64,000 nt of DNA from Bog-375 sp049698695. GTDB lineage: Bacteria > Acidobacteriota > Terriglobia > Bryobacterales > Bryobacteraceae. Under the pieces are notes generated by a model. It was given only the letters and a program-made list of their open reading frames with translations. It was not told the origin of the DNA and did not search any database. The translations under genes were made by a program, and so were the position numbers. The stretch covers positions 62,001 to 126,000 of the forward strand of contig JBAVYH010000034.1 in assembly GCA_049698695.1 (NCBI GenBank). Direction: 5' to 3'. Shown here piece by piece: positions 42,701-51,425 of this stretch (the stretch's first letter is position 1; each line of letters opens with the position of its first letter).

Positions 42701-42848
42701 TCTGACCTCATGGTACCATCATTTTCGCTGGGTTTCACTGCTGGAAAACGGCACTCGCTAAGGCTCGAGCGGCCGCTCGGGCACCTGACCGCAAGGTTCA
42801 CAAAACCTGCGAAAATCCCCTCCGCCCGGCCACTACATCCACGGCGGT

Positions 42849-44819
42849 ATGCGAGCCGCAATCCTAATGGCGGCGTGCGCTCTGGCAGCGGCGCAGACGC
42901 CCGACCCGGCCTACGAGCCGCTGACGCGCGCCTATGCCGCTCTGCGGGCGCACGATTATGACGCCGCGGTGGCCGGCTTCACCAGCGCCATCGGGCTCGT
43001 GCCGCAGCGCGCCTCCGTCCGCAAAGACCTGGCCTACACTTATCTCAAGATCGGCGAGAACGATTTGGCGCGCGACCAGTTTCACGCGGCGATGACGATC
43101 GACCCGGCGGACGTTCCGGTGGCCCTGGAGTACGCCTTCCTGTGCAACGAGAGTAAGCGGGTAGCCGAAGCGCGGCGCATTTTCGACCGCATCCGGCGCA
43201 CCGGCAACGCGGAGGCGGAGCGGGCGTTTCAGAATATCGACCAGCCGCTGGCCGCCGGCATCGAGCGTTGGAAGAACGCCCTGGCGGCCGGTCCGGACAA
43301 CTTCAGCGCTCACTTCGAGCTGGCCACGCTGGCCGAAGAGCGCGACGAACTGCCGCTGGCGGCCGAACATTTCGAGAAGGCCTGGCGGCTGCGTCTCGAC
43401 CGGCGCAACGTGCTGGTGGACCTGGGCCGGGTGTGGAAGGCTATGGGCCGCACCGACGACGCCATCTCCGCGTTGCTCGCTGCTTCCCGCGGCGGCGAGC
43501 CGCGCGCCGCCGAGCAGGCGCGCGAGCTGTTGCCCGGCCGCTACCCCTTCGTTCCTGAATTCCGCCGCGCGCTGACGCTCGATCCCCGCAACGGCGAGCT
43601 GCGGCGCGAGCTCGGCTATCTGCTGCTGCGCATGAACCGCGAGCCCGAAGCCGAGCAGGAGTTTCGCACGCTCACCGAGACCGCTCCCGACGACATGCTG
43701 GCCGCCACCCAGCTCGGGTTCCTGCTCCACGCGCGCGGCGATGATGCGGCTGCCATGCCGCTGTTCCAGCGCGTGCTGGCCGGCCCGGATGAGGACCTGG
43801 CCAACCGCGTCCGCGCCGTGCTGCACATACCGCAAGTACTCACCCTGCGCGAGCAGCCTGTCACCGATTCGATCGACGCCAAGGTGATGGCGGAGCGCAG
43901 CATCCAGGCGGGCTATATGCAGGATGCGCTCAAATACCTGCGCGCGGCTCACGAAGACGATCCGGGAGATTTCGACGCGATGCTCAAGCTCGGCTGGACC
44001 TACAACATCCTGCATCAGGACGCGACCGCGGTCCGCTGGTTCGACCTGGCGCGCCGCAGCCCCGATCCTAAAGTCGCCAGCGAGGGCCGCCAGGCCTGGC
44101 GCAACCTGAGCGGCGCGCTCAAGAGATTCCGCACCACGGTTTGGATCTACCCCATTTATTCGACGCGCTGGCACGACTTCTTTTCTTACGCGCAGGCGAA
44201 GACCGAGCTGCGCAACAAGACGCGCCTGCAGCCATACCTCAGTGTGCGCTTCGTGGGCGATACGCGGGTGACGGTGGGCGCGGTCTCGCCGCAGTATCTT
44301 TCGGAAAGCTCGTTCATCGTCGCCGGCGGCGTCCGCGTGCTGCCATGGCACGGCGCCGGCGCCTGGTTCGAAGCCGGCAGCGCCATGAGCTATGCCACCG
44401 GTCACATTCTGCCCGACTACCGCGGCGGAGTGAACTATGCGCACCTGATCGGCCGTTCGCTCACCGCCGAATCGTCGGGCTGGTTCGCCGATACCACCGC
44501 GGACGACGTTTTCATCAGCCGGTTCGCCAACGACCTCCTGATATACGACGAGTCGCGCTTCGGATACTCAATGGGGCCGGCCGCGTTTCGCATGCAGTTC
44601 TTCTGGAGCGGCAATTTCACCATCGATAGCGAGCGGCAGGCCTGGGCGAATTTCGTCGAAACCGGGCCGGGGGTGCGTTTCCGCGCGGCCTGGATGCCGC
44701 CTTCGATGTATGTCACCACCAGCTTGCTGCGCGGCTCGTACCTGCTCAGCGCAGACGGCAGCCACCCGGCCAACTTCAGCGACCTTCGCACGGGAATCTG
44801 GTATGCGTTTACTCGTTAG
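42849..44819 (+). CDS. TPR protein with C-terminal outer-membrane beta-barrel
   Basis: A 656-aa envelope protein. It has a signal peptide (AAILMAACALAAAQTP), about nine TPR-like units from residue 20 to about 425 (AYAALRAHDYDAAVAGFTSA, RKDLAYTYLKIGENDLARDQ, AHFELATLAEERDELPLAAE), and then an amphipathic strand-rich domain beginning TTVWIYPIYSTRWHDFFSYA and ending in GIWYAFTR. This TPR-plus-barrel layout is that of polysaccharide export porins such as PgaA, BcsC and PelB. Its 3' end overlaps the downstream gene by 17 bp. No polysaccharide synthase gene is near, so the role is inferred from architecture only. Confidence 0.8.
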   Translation: MRAAILMAACALAAAQTPDPAYEPLTRAYAALRAHDYDAAVAGFTSAIGLVPQRASVRKDLAYTYLKIGENDLARDQFHAAMTIDPADVPVALEYAFLCNESKRVAEARRIFDRIRRTGNAEAERAFQNIDQPLAAGIERWKNALAAGPDNFSAHFELATLAEERDELPLAAEHFEKAWRLRLDRRNVLVDLGRVWKAMGRTDDAISALLAASRGGEPRAAEQARELLPGRYPFVPEFRRALTLDPRNGELRRELGYLLLRMNREPEAEQEFRTLTETAPDDMLAATQLGFLLHARGDDAAAMPLFQRVLAGPDEDLANRVRAVLHIPQVLTLREQPVTDSIDAKVMAERSIQAGYMQDALKYLRAAHEDDPGDFDAMLKLGWTYNILHQDATAVRWFDLARRSPDPKVASEGRQAWRNLSGALKRFRTTVWIYPIYSTRWHDFFSYAQAKTELRNKTRLQPYLSVRFVGDTRVTVGAVSPQYLSESSFIVAGGVRVLPWHGAGAWFEAGSAMSYATGHILPDYRGGVNYAHLIGRSLTAESSGWFADTTADDVFISRFANDLLIYDESRFGYSMGPAAFRMQFFWSGNFTIDSERQAWANFVETGPGVRFRAAWMPPSMYVTTSLLRGSYLLSADGSHPANFSDLRTGIWYAFTR

Positions 44820-46860
44820 CGCGTGTACGGATCGGAGCCGCGACCGTCACGGAGCGGTTGCCTGGATCGCTACGGTTGCTGCGCGAGGAGTCCTCGTCGC
44901 GCTGCTCACCGCCGCGGTGGCCCCGGCGGCTCCGCTGCCCTACTATTGCGTGCTGAACGCGGATGCCGGCGCGTGGCCGGAGATCCTCTCATCGATTGGC
45001 CTGGTGCGGCAGCCCGCCAACCTGGCGCACGTTTTCGTGGCGCGCACCGGCACGCCCGCTTCGACCGAGTGGAACCAGCGGGTGGACCAGGGCGCGATTA
45101 TGATCCTGGAGGGCGAGTCCTCGCTGGCCGAGATGTTTGGCTTCCGGCGCGGCAACGGGTCCGCCAAGGTCGGCAGCCTCACGGATGTGCACCGCCCCGG
45201 CCTCGCCATCGTCTGGGAGAAGGGGCTCGAGCTGCCGGTCTTCGAGCTGCCCGAGGGCGCCACTGTGTTCGCCCGCGAACGATGGACCGGCGCACCGATG
45301 ATGGCGGGAATGCGGCGTGGCGCCGGCATTCTGCTGTGGCTGGCCGTGCCGCCCGGCGCGCGCGGCTATGAGCGCTTCCCGTACCTCCTGCAGGCGTTGA
45401 CGGATCTCGGCATGGAGCGGCCGTTCTCCTCCGCGCGCCTCTGGGCGTTCTTCGATTCCGCCTACCGCTCGCGCGTGGACCTGGACTACTTCGCGGCGCG
45501 CTGGCGCGCCAGCGGCGTGGCCGCACTGCACGTGGCCGCCTGGCATTTTTGGGAACCCGACCCGGAACAGGACGCTTACCTCAAAAACCTGATCGCCGCC
45601 TGTCACCGCGAGGGCATCCTGGTGTACGCGTGGCTGGAGCTGCCGCACGTCAGCGAGAAATTCTGGCTGGACCATCCGGCGTGGCGCGAAAAGACCGCCA
45701 TCCTGCAAGACGCCCAGCTTGATTGGCGCAAGCTGATGAACCTGACCAATCGCGACTGTTTCCGTGCCGCGTCGGACGGCACGGCGGCGCTGATGAAGCG
45801 CTTCGACTGGGACGGTGTGAACCTGGCCGAGCTGTATTTCGAATCGCTGGAGGGCATGGGCAACCCGGCGCGCTTCACTCCCATGAACGACGATGTGCGC
45901 CGCGAGTTTCGCGCGCGCGCCGGTTTCGATCCGATCGATCTGTTCGCCGGGCGGAGCCGCGACGATGCGGCGCGAAAACAGTTCCTCGATTATCGCGCCG
46001 AACTGACCCAGCGGATGGAAGAGGAATGGCTGGGCGCACTCGGAAGCCTGCGCCTCGAGAAGCCTTATCTGGACCTGGTGCTGACGCACGTGGACGACCG
46101 CTTCGCTGGCGGAATGCGCGAAGCCATCGGCGCCGATGCCGCGCGTGTGCTCCCCCTGCTCGACACGCGCAGCTTCACATTTCTGATCGAAGATCCGGCC
46201 ACGGTCTGGAACCTGGGGCCGCAGCGCTACCAGGCGATCGCGGATCGCTACCGCGCGATCACCAGTCATCGTGACAAACTGGCCATCGACCTGAACATCG
46301 TCGACCGCTATCAGAACGTCTATCCGACCAAGCAGCAGACCGGCACCGAGCTGTTCGAGCTGGTGCACAACGCGGCGCACAATTTCGACCGCGTCACGCT
46401 GTACTTTGAGAACTCGCTGCTCACGCCCGACCTGGGGCTGCTGCCTTCGGCGGCGGCCACCGTCGGCCGGGTGGAGCGCATCGGGCCGAAGCTGGTTGTG
46501 GAATCGGCTCACGGAGTGGGAGTTCCGTGGCATGGCCCGGCCCTGGTGGATGGCCAGCCCTGGCCGATTCGGGATGCGGAAACTGTATGGCTGCCGGCCG
46601 GGGCGCACAGCATCGAGACGGCGCCGGCTGATTCCGGCCCGCGGCTGCTGCGGCTCAACGGCGACCTGAAAGCCGCCCGCAGCATAGGCCCGCACTCGAT
46701 CGAGTTCAGCTATCAAAGCGCCGCCCGCGCCATCGCCGTGTTCGATGGCGCGCCGCGGACCCTGGAGATCGATTCCATCCCCGCCACGGCGGACCGGGCC
46801 GGCCCGAATACCTTGTTGCTGCCCCGCGGACAACACATCGTGACATTGACCATCGAGTGA
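44803..46860 (+). CDS. Exported TIM-barrel glycoside-hydrolase-like protein
   Basis: A 685-aa predicted secreted protein with signal segment GVLVALLTAAVAPAAP. The central part has barrel strands and motifs like those of PgaB-type hydrolase domains: GVAALHVAAWHFWEPD, EGILVYAWLELPHVSEKFW, WDGVNLAELYFESLEGMG and LDLVLTHVDDRF, with acidic residues in strands 4 and 6-7. A C-terminal beta-sandwich follows. The ATG at 44803 overlaps the TPR/barrel gene end. The first codons (44834-44862) coincide with dispersed repeat C, so the N-terminal residues RSRDRHGAV are repeat-derived. The substrate is unknown; a periplasmic or cell-surface exopolysaccharide hydrolase is the best guess. Confidence 0.68.
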   Translation: MRLLVSACTDRSRDRHGAVAWIATVAARGVLVALLTAAVAPAAPLPYYCVLNADAGAWPEILSSIGLVRQPANLAHVFVARTGTPASTEWNQRVDQGAIMILEGESSLAEMFGFRRGNGSAKVGSLTDVHRPGLAIVWEKGLELPVFELPEGATVFARERWTGAPMMAGMRRGAGILLWLAVPPGARGYERFPYLLQALTDLGMERPFSSARLWAFFDSAYRSRVDLDYFAARWRASGVAALHVAAWHFWEPDPEQDAYLKNLIAACHREGILVYAWLELPHVSEKFWLDHPAWREKTAILQDAQLDWRKLMNLTNRDCFRAASDGTAALMKRFDWDGVNLAELYFESLEGMGNPARFTPMNDDVRREFRARAGFDPIDLFAGRSRDDAARKQFLDYRAELTQRMEEEWLGALGSLRLEKPYLDLVLTHVDDRFAGGMREAIGADAARVLPLLDTRSFTFLIEDPATVWNLGPQRYQAIADRYRAITSHRDKLAIDLNIVDRYQNVYPTKQQTGTELFELVHNAAHNFDRVTLYFENSLLTPDLGLLPSAAATVGRVERIGPKLVVESAHGVGVPWHGPALVDGQPWPIRDAETVWLPAGAHSIETAPADSGPRLLRLNGDLKAARSIGPHSIEFSYQSAARAIAVFDGAPRTLEIDSIPATADRAGPNTLLLPRGQHIVTLTIE
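44834..44862 (+). repeat. Family C repeat half inside a coding start
   Basis: Carries GGAGCCGCGACCGTCA-GGAGCGGTTGCC-type sequence identical over most of its length to the right arm and flank of the element at 26594-26620. Only one arm is present and it is read as codons of the glycoside-hydrolase-like gene. Confidence 0.7.
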
Positions 46861-46883
46861 GTTAGGATTACGAATGGTCGAGC

Positions 46884-47261
46884 ATGGACGCAGCGCTACA
46901 GCCCGGAACGCCGGACATCCCGGATAAGCTGTACTTCAAGATCGGCGAGGTGAGCGATCTGCTGGGCGTGGAGCCTTACGTGCTGCGCTTCTGGGAGACC
47001 GAGTTCCCGGTGCTGCAGCCGAAGAAATCCGGCACCGGCCACCGCCTGTACCGCCGCAAAGACGTCGAGCTGCTGCTGCGCATCAAGCATCTGCTTTACG
47101 AGAAGCGGTACACCATCGAAGGCGCGCGGCAGTCGTTGCACGCGGAAGGCCGCGGCGCCAAGGCCAGGCGCTCCGCCACCGTCCAGCAGGAATTGTTCGC
47201 CATCGATCCGTGGCCGGAAATCCGCCGCCAGCTCACCGAGATTCTGAACCTGCTGAAGTAG
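46884..47261 (+). CDS. MerR-family transcriptional regulator
   Basis: A 125-aa DNA-binding protein. The N-terminal winged helix-turn-helix (YFKIGEVSDLLGVEPYVLRFWETEF, then GTGHRLYRRKDVELLLRIK) is the MerR signature. The C-terminal part (ARQSLHAEGRGAKARRS, EIRRQLTEILNLLK) is a short helix for dimerisation, without the cysteines used for metal sensing. Small MerR-like proteins of this form are often found as single genes of unknown target. It follows the hydrolase-like gene by 23 bp and may be cotranscribed with it. Confidence 0.9.
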   Translation: MDAALQPGTPDIPDKLYFKIGEVSDLLGVEPYVLRFWETEFPVLQPKKSGTGHRLYRRKDVELLLRIKHLLYEKRYTIEGARQSLHAEGRGAKARRSATVQQELFAIDPWPEIRRQLTEILNLLK

Positions 47262-47291
47262 GCGTGGCTGCGGCGCAGACCGGGGATTTCT

Positions 47292-47759
47292 TCAGGCGGC
47301 GGCGTGTGCCTTCGGCTGATAGGTGCCGGGCTCGACGCGGAACCCGATTGCGATGCGATTCCAGGCGTTGATCTGGGTGATGGCCATGGTGAGCTTCACC
47401 AGGTCGGCTTCATCGAATTCGCGGCGGGCTTCCTGGAAGACGGCGTCCGGCGCGTGACCCTGCTGGATGTTGGTGAGGGCCTCGGTCCAGGTAAGGGCGG
47501 CGCGTTCGCGCGGGGTGAAAAACGGTCCCTCCCGCCATGCAGAGAGCGCGTAGATGCGTTGCTCGGTCTCGCCCCGCGCTCGAGCGTCTTTGGTGTGCAT
47601 GTCGATGCAATAGGCGCAGCCGTTGAGTTGCGACGCACGAATCTTCACCAGGTCCAATAGCGATGGCTCCAGCCCGCTCGCGCTGATCGCTCTCTCCACA
47701 CTCCGGACCGCGTTGAAGCCTTCGGGAAACGCCCTCACATAGTTCAGCCGTGCTGCCAT
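47292..47759 (-). CDS. AhpD-like carboxymuconolactone decarboxylase family protein
   Basis: A 155-aa all-helical protein of the alkylhydroperoxidase AhpD fold, probably a peroxide-reducing enzyme. The redox motif is C48-x2-C51 with His55 (NGCAYCIDMHTKDAR), matching AhpD-type catalytic residues. ATG at 47759 is chosen because GGAGGTG precedes it closely. Its gene is convergent with the MerR regulator. Reducing partner and substrate are unknown. Confidence 0.88.
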   Translation of the reverse strand: MAARLNYVRAFPEGFNAVRSVERAISASGLEPSLLDLVKIRASQLNGCAYCIDMHTKDARARGETEQRIYALSAWREGPFFTPRERAALTWTEALTNIQQGHAPDAVFQEARREFDEADLVKLTMAITQINAWNRIAIGFRVEPGTYQPKAHAAA

Positions 47760-47948
47760 TTTTGACACCTCCGATGATTGGACCACGCGCCTTCGCGATC
47801 GGTTGCGGCGAGAGGAGATAGAGGCTGGGCGCAGTCCGCGAATTCTCTGAGAATTTAGATGTGTGGATTGGTTTTGGTATTTTTGGGCACACTACGGCCG
47901 GGCTCGCCCAGGTCTGCACCGGTGCCTAATTTCGCAGGGCAGCGCGCA

Positions 47949-48548
47949 TCAGATCAGGACCAGGCCGCGGCGGATGCCGATGGTGACGGCTTCGGTGCGG
48001 CTGCCGGCATTGAGTTTTCCCAGGATCGAAGCCACGTGGAATTTCGCCGTGTGCTCGGAGATGCCAAGCTTCCAGGCGATTTCCTTGTTGGCGTCGCCTT
48101 CGGCCACCAGGCGGAGCACGTCGAGCTCGCGGGCGGTCAGCGCGGTGGCCGCGGCGGAAGCGGGCACGGGCGCCGACGCGGCCAGCAGTGGCTCCAACTC
48201 GCCAGGTTCGATCACGGCCAAGCCGCCGGCTGCAGCTTCCACGGCGGCGAGGATCGCGTCCGGGGTTGCATCGCGAGCCAGCACCGCGCGCACGCCAAGC
48301 TTGAACGCCTCGTGAGTAAAAGCGGGCTGCGATTCGGAGCTCAGTAGAACGATGGCCGGCGCGCGGGCGGCTGGCGGCGGAAGATCTTCGAGCGCGCCCG
48401 CGGCCAGCAGGACATCGGGATGGAGCGCCTCGGCGGCGGACGCATCGGGGAACGCTCCGGCCAGTTGCAGGCCGGGCGCCGAAGCCACCAGGGTTTCCAG
48501 GCCGGCCCGCGTCATCGCGGAGTGCGCGGCGATGAGAACACGGATCAC
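47949..48548 (-). CDS. LuxR/NarL-type regulator with degenerate receiver domain
   Basis: A 199-aa protein. The C-terminal helix-turn-helix (LTARELDVLRLVAEGDANKE, HTAKFHVASILGKL) is a normal LuxR DNA-binding domain. The N-terminal domain aligns with NarL receivers (MIRVLIAAHSAMTRAGLETL), but the acidic pair is Ala7-Ala8 instead of Asp-Asp, the phosphoacceptor is Ala49 in DVLLAAG, and the switch lysine is Arg in VLARDA. It should not be phosphorylated, so its activity is controlled another way. The GTG start at 48548 overlaps the stop of the upstream protease gene as GTGA, linking both proteins in stoichiometry. Confidence 0.88.
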   Translation of the reverse strand: MIRVLIAAHSAMTRAGLETLVASAPGLQLAGAFPDASAAEALHPDVLLAAGALEDLPPPAARAPAIVLLSSESQPAFTHEAFKLGVRAVLARDATPDAILAAVEAAAGGLAVIEPGELEPLLAASAPVPASAAATALTARELDVLRLVAEGDANKEIAWKLGISEHTAKFHVASILGKLNAGSRTEAVTIGIRRGLVLI

Positions 48549-49354
48549 GCCGCCTCCGCTGCGCGCGCCCCCAAGCGGACCACGGTTTCCCGCACCGGCA
48601 GGCGGCCGCTCGAAGGCGCGCCGCGCATGAATCGCAAACGCAGCGCCAACTCGCCAGAATCCAGAGCGGCGTAAAGCTCATCGAGAGACAGGAGCAGCAG
48701 ATCGCCCGCTCTGAGCGAAGCCATGGCTGCGGCGCCCTCCGGCTCCACATCGAGGATGAGCACACCAGCGGAGAGGGGGCGCAGCGTTACGCCCAAAGAC
48801 GGGCGCGGGCCGCGGCGCACAAAATCGGCGGCATCGTTCGAAGGCACGGCAATGCCGAGCCCGTTGATGACGGCGGTGTTGATGCCGATGACGCGGCCTT
48901 CGGCGTTGGCCAGCGGCCCGCCGGAGTTGCCCGGCGCCAGGCGGACTTGGGCGCGAATCCAGGCGCGGTTGCCCATGCCGCGGATGGGCCCCACGGAGTG
49001 AATCACGCCGGTAGAAACGGCGCCGGCAAAACCGAGCGGGTTGCCGACCGCGATCACCAGCTCGCCAGGCCGGAGCGACCACGAGTTGCCGGCGGCAGCG
49101 GCATCGAGCGAAGCGGCGGCGACCCGCAGCGAAGCCAGGTCGCGGCGCGCATCGCGCGTCAGGACGCGAGCCGGCAGCCGGCGGCCGTCCCAAAGTTCCA
49201 CTTCGAGGTCCGCGCCACGAGCCACATGGGCGTTGGTGAGCACCAGCCCATCGCCCGACCAGATGACGCCGGAACCGCTGCCGCGGCCGGCGCGCGAGTG
49301 AACCTGCACGGTCGAGCGGCGCAGCCGCTCGGCCACTTCACCGAGTCCCCGCAT
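48545..49354 (-). CDS. Trypsin-like (HtrA-type) serine protease, cytoplasmic, paralogue B
   Basis: A 269-aa protease with an intact triad: His43 in LTNAHV, Asp72 in RDLASL and Ser144 in APGNSGGPL. The C-terminal part (PSLGVTLRPLSAGVLILDVE, SLRAGDLLLLSLDELY) resembles a degraded PDZ domain. There is no signal peptide or membrane segment, unlike typical HtrA/DegP, so it should act in the cytoplasm. It lies 1 nt after its paralogue and overlaps the start of the pseudo-receiver regulator, indicating a three-gene unit. Regulated proteolysis of that regulator is a testable possibility. Confidence 0.88.
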   Translation of the reverse strand: MRGLGEVAERLRRSTVQVHSRAGRGSGSGVIWSGDGLVLTNAHVARGADLEVELWDGRRLPARVLTRDARRDLASLRVAAASLDAAAAGNSWSLRPGELVIAVGNPLGFAGAVSTGVIHSVGPIRGMGNRAWIRAQVRLAPGNSGGPLANAEGRVIGINTAVINGLGIAVPSNDAADFVRRGPRPSLGVTLRPLSAGVLILDVEPEGAAAMASLRAGDLLLLSLDELYAALDSGELALRLRFMRGAPSSGRLPVRETVVRLGARAAEAA

Positions 49355-49355
49355 G

Positions 49356-50234
49356 TCAGTTCCTCCGCGGCCGTTCGCCGATGGTGACCGCGAGCGAGCG
49401 GGAGGCTCCGCCGCGCACCATTTGCACCTCGATCGCGTTCCCTACGCCATGAGTTTCGAGCACGGTCTGTATGTCGTCGGTGTCCGCCACGGCGCCGCCG
49501 CCAAGCGCGACCAGCACGTCGCCAATCAGCACGCCCGCCTGCGCCGCCGGCCCCTGCGGTTCGAGCGAAAGAACGATTAGACCTTTTTGATGATCGGGCA
49601 GCTCGACCGGTTGCAAACCGACGCCCAGGTAGCCGCGCGCCACGCGACCGCGGGCGAGCACCTCGTCGACTACCCGGTTGATGGTGGACGCAGGAATGGC
49701 CAGCCCGGCGATGCGCGACAGGGCGGAAGTGGCGATGCCTAGCGCCTGGCCGGCGGAGTTCAGCACCAGTCCGCCGGAGGAGCCGGGATAGAGGGTGAGA
49801 TCGAGCCGGATGTAGCGGTCCAGCCGGCCGCCGCGCCAGGTGCGCCAGGGGCCGCTCACGGCGCTGACAATGCCCAAGGCGGCGTTGATACCGGAGTCTT
49901 GGGAGCGGCCGAGCGCGAGGGCCAGATTGCCGGGCGCGGGATCGCCCGTAGCAGCGACGGCTGGCGTGCCCGGCGAATCCACCTTCAAGACCGCGAGGTC
50001 CGTGCCCGGATCGCTGCCGGCCAGCGTGGCGGCGGTGCTGACGCCATCGGGCAGAATAACGGTGATGTCGTCTTCACGCCGTACGGTATGCTCGGCGGTG
50101 ACCAGAATGCCGGGGCGCCAGAAGGCGCCGCTCGAAGAAAAGCGCGGCCGCGCGTGCACGGCGGCCACCGAGCCCGCCGCCCGCTCTACCACCGTCGCCA
50201 GTTCGGCGGAGAAAGCCGCCAGTTCGTTTGCCAT
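49356..50234 (-). CDS. Trypsin-like (HtrA-type) serine protease with PDZ domain, cytoplasmic, paralogue A
   Basis: A 292-aa protease. The ATG at 50234 is fixed by GGGAGG 7-8 nt upstream. The triad is His49 (VTAEHTV), Asp79 (PGTDLAVL) and Ser153 (YPGSSGGLV); the Ser is preceded by Ser rather than the usual Asn. A PDZ domain covers about residues 195-285 (YLGVGLQPVELPDHQKGLIV, AAQAGVLIGDVLVALGGGAV). No signal peptide is present. It opens the protease-protease-regulator operon. Confidence 0.9.
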   Translation of the reverse strand: MANELAAFSAELATVVERAAGSVAAVHARPRFSSSGAFWRPGILVTAEHTVRREDDITVILPDGVSTAATLAGSDPGTDLAVLKVDSPGTPAVAATGDPAPGNLALALGRSQDSGINAALGIVSAVSGPWRTWRGGRLDRYIRLDLTLYPGSSGGLVLNSAGQALGIATSALSRIAGLAIPASTINRVVDEVLARGRVARGYLGVGLQPVELPDHQKGLIVLSLEPQGPAAQAGVLIGDVLVALGGGAVADTDDIQTVLETHGVGNAIEVQMVRGGASRSLAVTIGERPRRN

Positions 50235-50478
50235 CGGAAAAACCTCCCTGTGATTCCAGCATGCCCGATGAGGGGTGTTTCGCACATCGGGAAATCGGGC
50301 AGGTAGAAGCTAGCCGGAAGAGCGGGCCGCACAGAGAAAAGGCGTACTGGTACCCTTTACCCGCCGCGGAGATTAAATTGTTTCGTGTCTGGCGGACGCG
50401 GTTGTAAGCCACCGTTAACGATAACCCGCATAGAAATTTTCAATTGGACGAGCCAGCCGCCGCGGTTTAGCTTGAGAC

Positions 50479-51249
50479 ATGGGAACAGCAATGAGGATGG
50501 CTGTAGCGGATGCAGAGGCTGGCCTATTGCACAGGGTCAGCAGCATCGTCAGCTCGGAGTTGTCAGTCGAGGAAATTTTAGGCGAGGTACTCAGCCTCGC
50601 GGCGCAGGCCACGGCTTGCGACGCGTGCCTGATCTACCTCTTTGATCGTCAAACGAACGAAATGGTGCTGCACGCATCGCAAGTGCCGCACGCCGCGGAT
50701 CTGGGGAAGCTGCGGATCAAAATGGGCGAGGGAGTGACGGGCTGGGTGGCGGAGCACCGGTCGGCGGTGGCGCTGAAAAAAAACGCCTTCGACGATCCGC
50801 GTTTCAAACATTTCCAGACGCTGATCGAAGACACTTATGAAGCGTTCCTTTCGGTGCCGCTGGTCAGCGCGGGCGACCTGATCGGCGTCATCAACGCGCA
50901 TCACCGGCTGTCGCACGAACACACAGGTGAAGAAATCGCGGTGATGAAATTCATCGGCGAGCAACTGGGCGTGACCATTTCCAAGTCTCTGCTGGAGCAG
51001 GAAAACGCGCGATTGATGGAGGAGACGGCGGAGATCAGGCGCGAACTGGAAACGCGCAAGATCGTGGAACGTGCCAAAGGACTGCTGCAGCAGAAGTACG
51101 GCATCAGCGAGGAGGATGCCTATTTCCGGCTGCGCAATCAGAGCCGCCGTTTGCGGCGCCCCATGCGGGCGCTGGCCGAGGCCATCATTCTCTCAGAGGA
51201 TTTGGACCGCGATCCTTCCGCCGGTCCCAGCGACCAGCGCGTCGCGTAG
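50479..51249 (+). CDS. GAF-ANTAR transcription antitermination regulator
   Basis: A 256-aa cytoplasmic regulator. Residues about 12-165 form a GAF ligand-sensing domain (ILGEVLSLAAQATACDACLI, GEGVTGWVAEHRSAVAL, FLSVPLVSAGDLIGVINAHH). A short coiled coil leads to a C-terminal ANTAR domain (IVERAKGLLQQKYGISEEDA, then AYFRLRNQSRRLRRPMRAL), which binds paired RNA hairpins to stop termination. Its target transcript is not identifiable here. The start could also be an ATG at 50497 with a GAGG site, six codons later. It is divergent from the protease operon with about 240 bp between them. Confidence 0.9.
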   Translation: MGTAMRMAVADAEAGLLHRVSSIVSSELSVEEILGEVLSLAAQATACDACLIYLFDRQTNEMVLHASQVPHAADLGKLRIKMGEGVTGWVAEHRSAVALKKNAFDDPRFKHFQTLIEDTYEAFLSVPLVSAGDLIGVINAHHRLSHEHTGEEIAVMKFIGEQLGVTISKSLLEQENARLMEETAEIRRELETRKIVERAKGLLQQKYGISEEDAYFRLRNQSRRLRRPMRALAEAIILSEDLDRDPSAGPSDQRVA

Positions 51250-51425
51250 CTGGCGGCCCCGTTTTTGGACCGCCATTCCGGCGGAGAACTGCCTGCGACG
51301 CGCCCGGCCCTGGATTCGGCCGGCCGGGAGTTTCGCCCGGCGAAGCGGCAACTTTTGGCCTGGCAGCGGGTTGAGACAAGTGTGCAGGCCCGATACTGCG
51401 AGACAATAGACGGTTAAGGGGTCGC

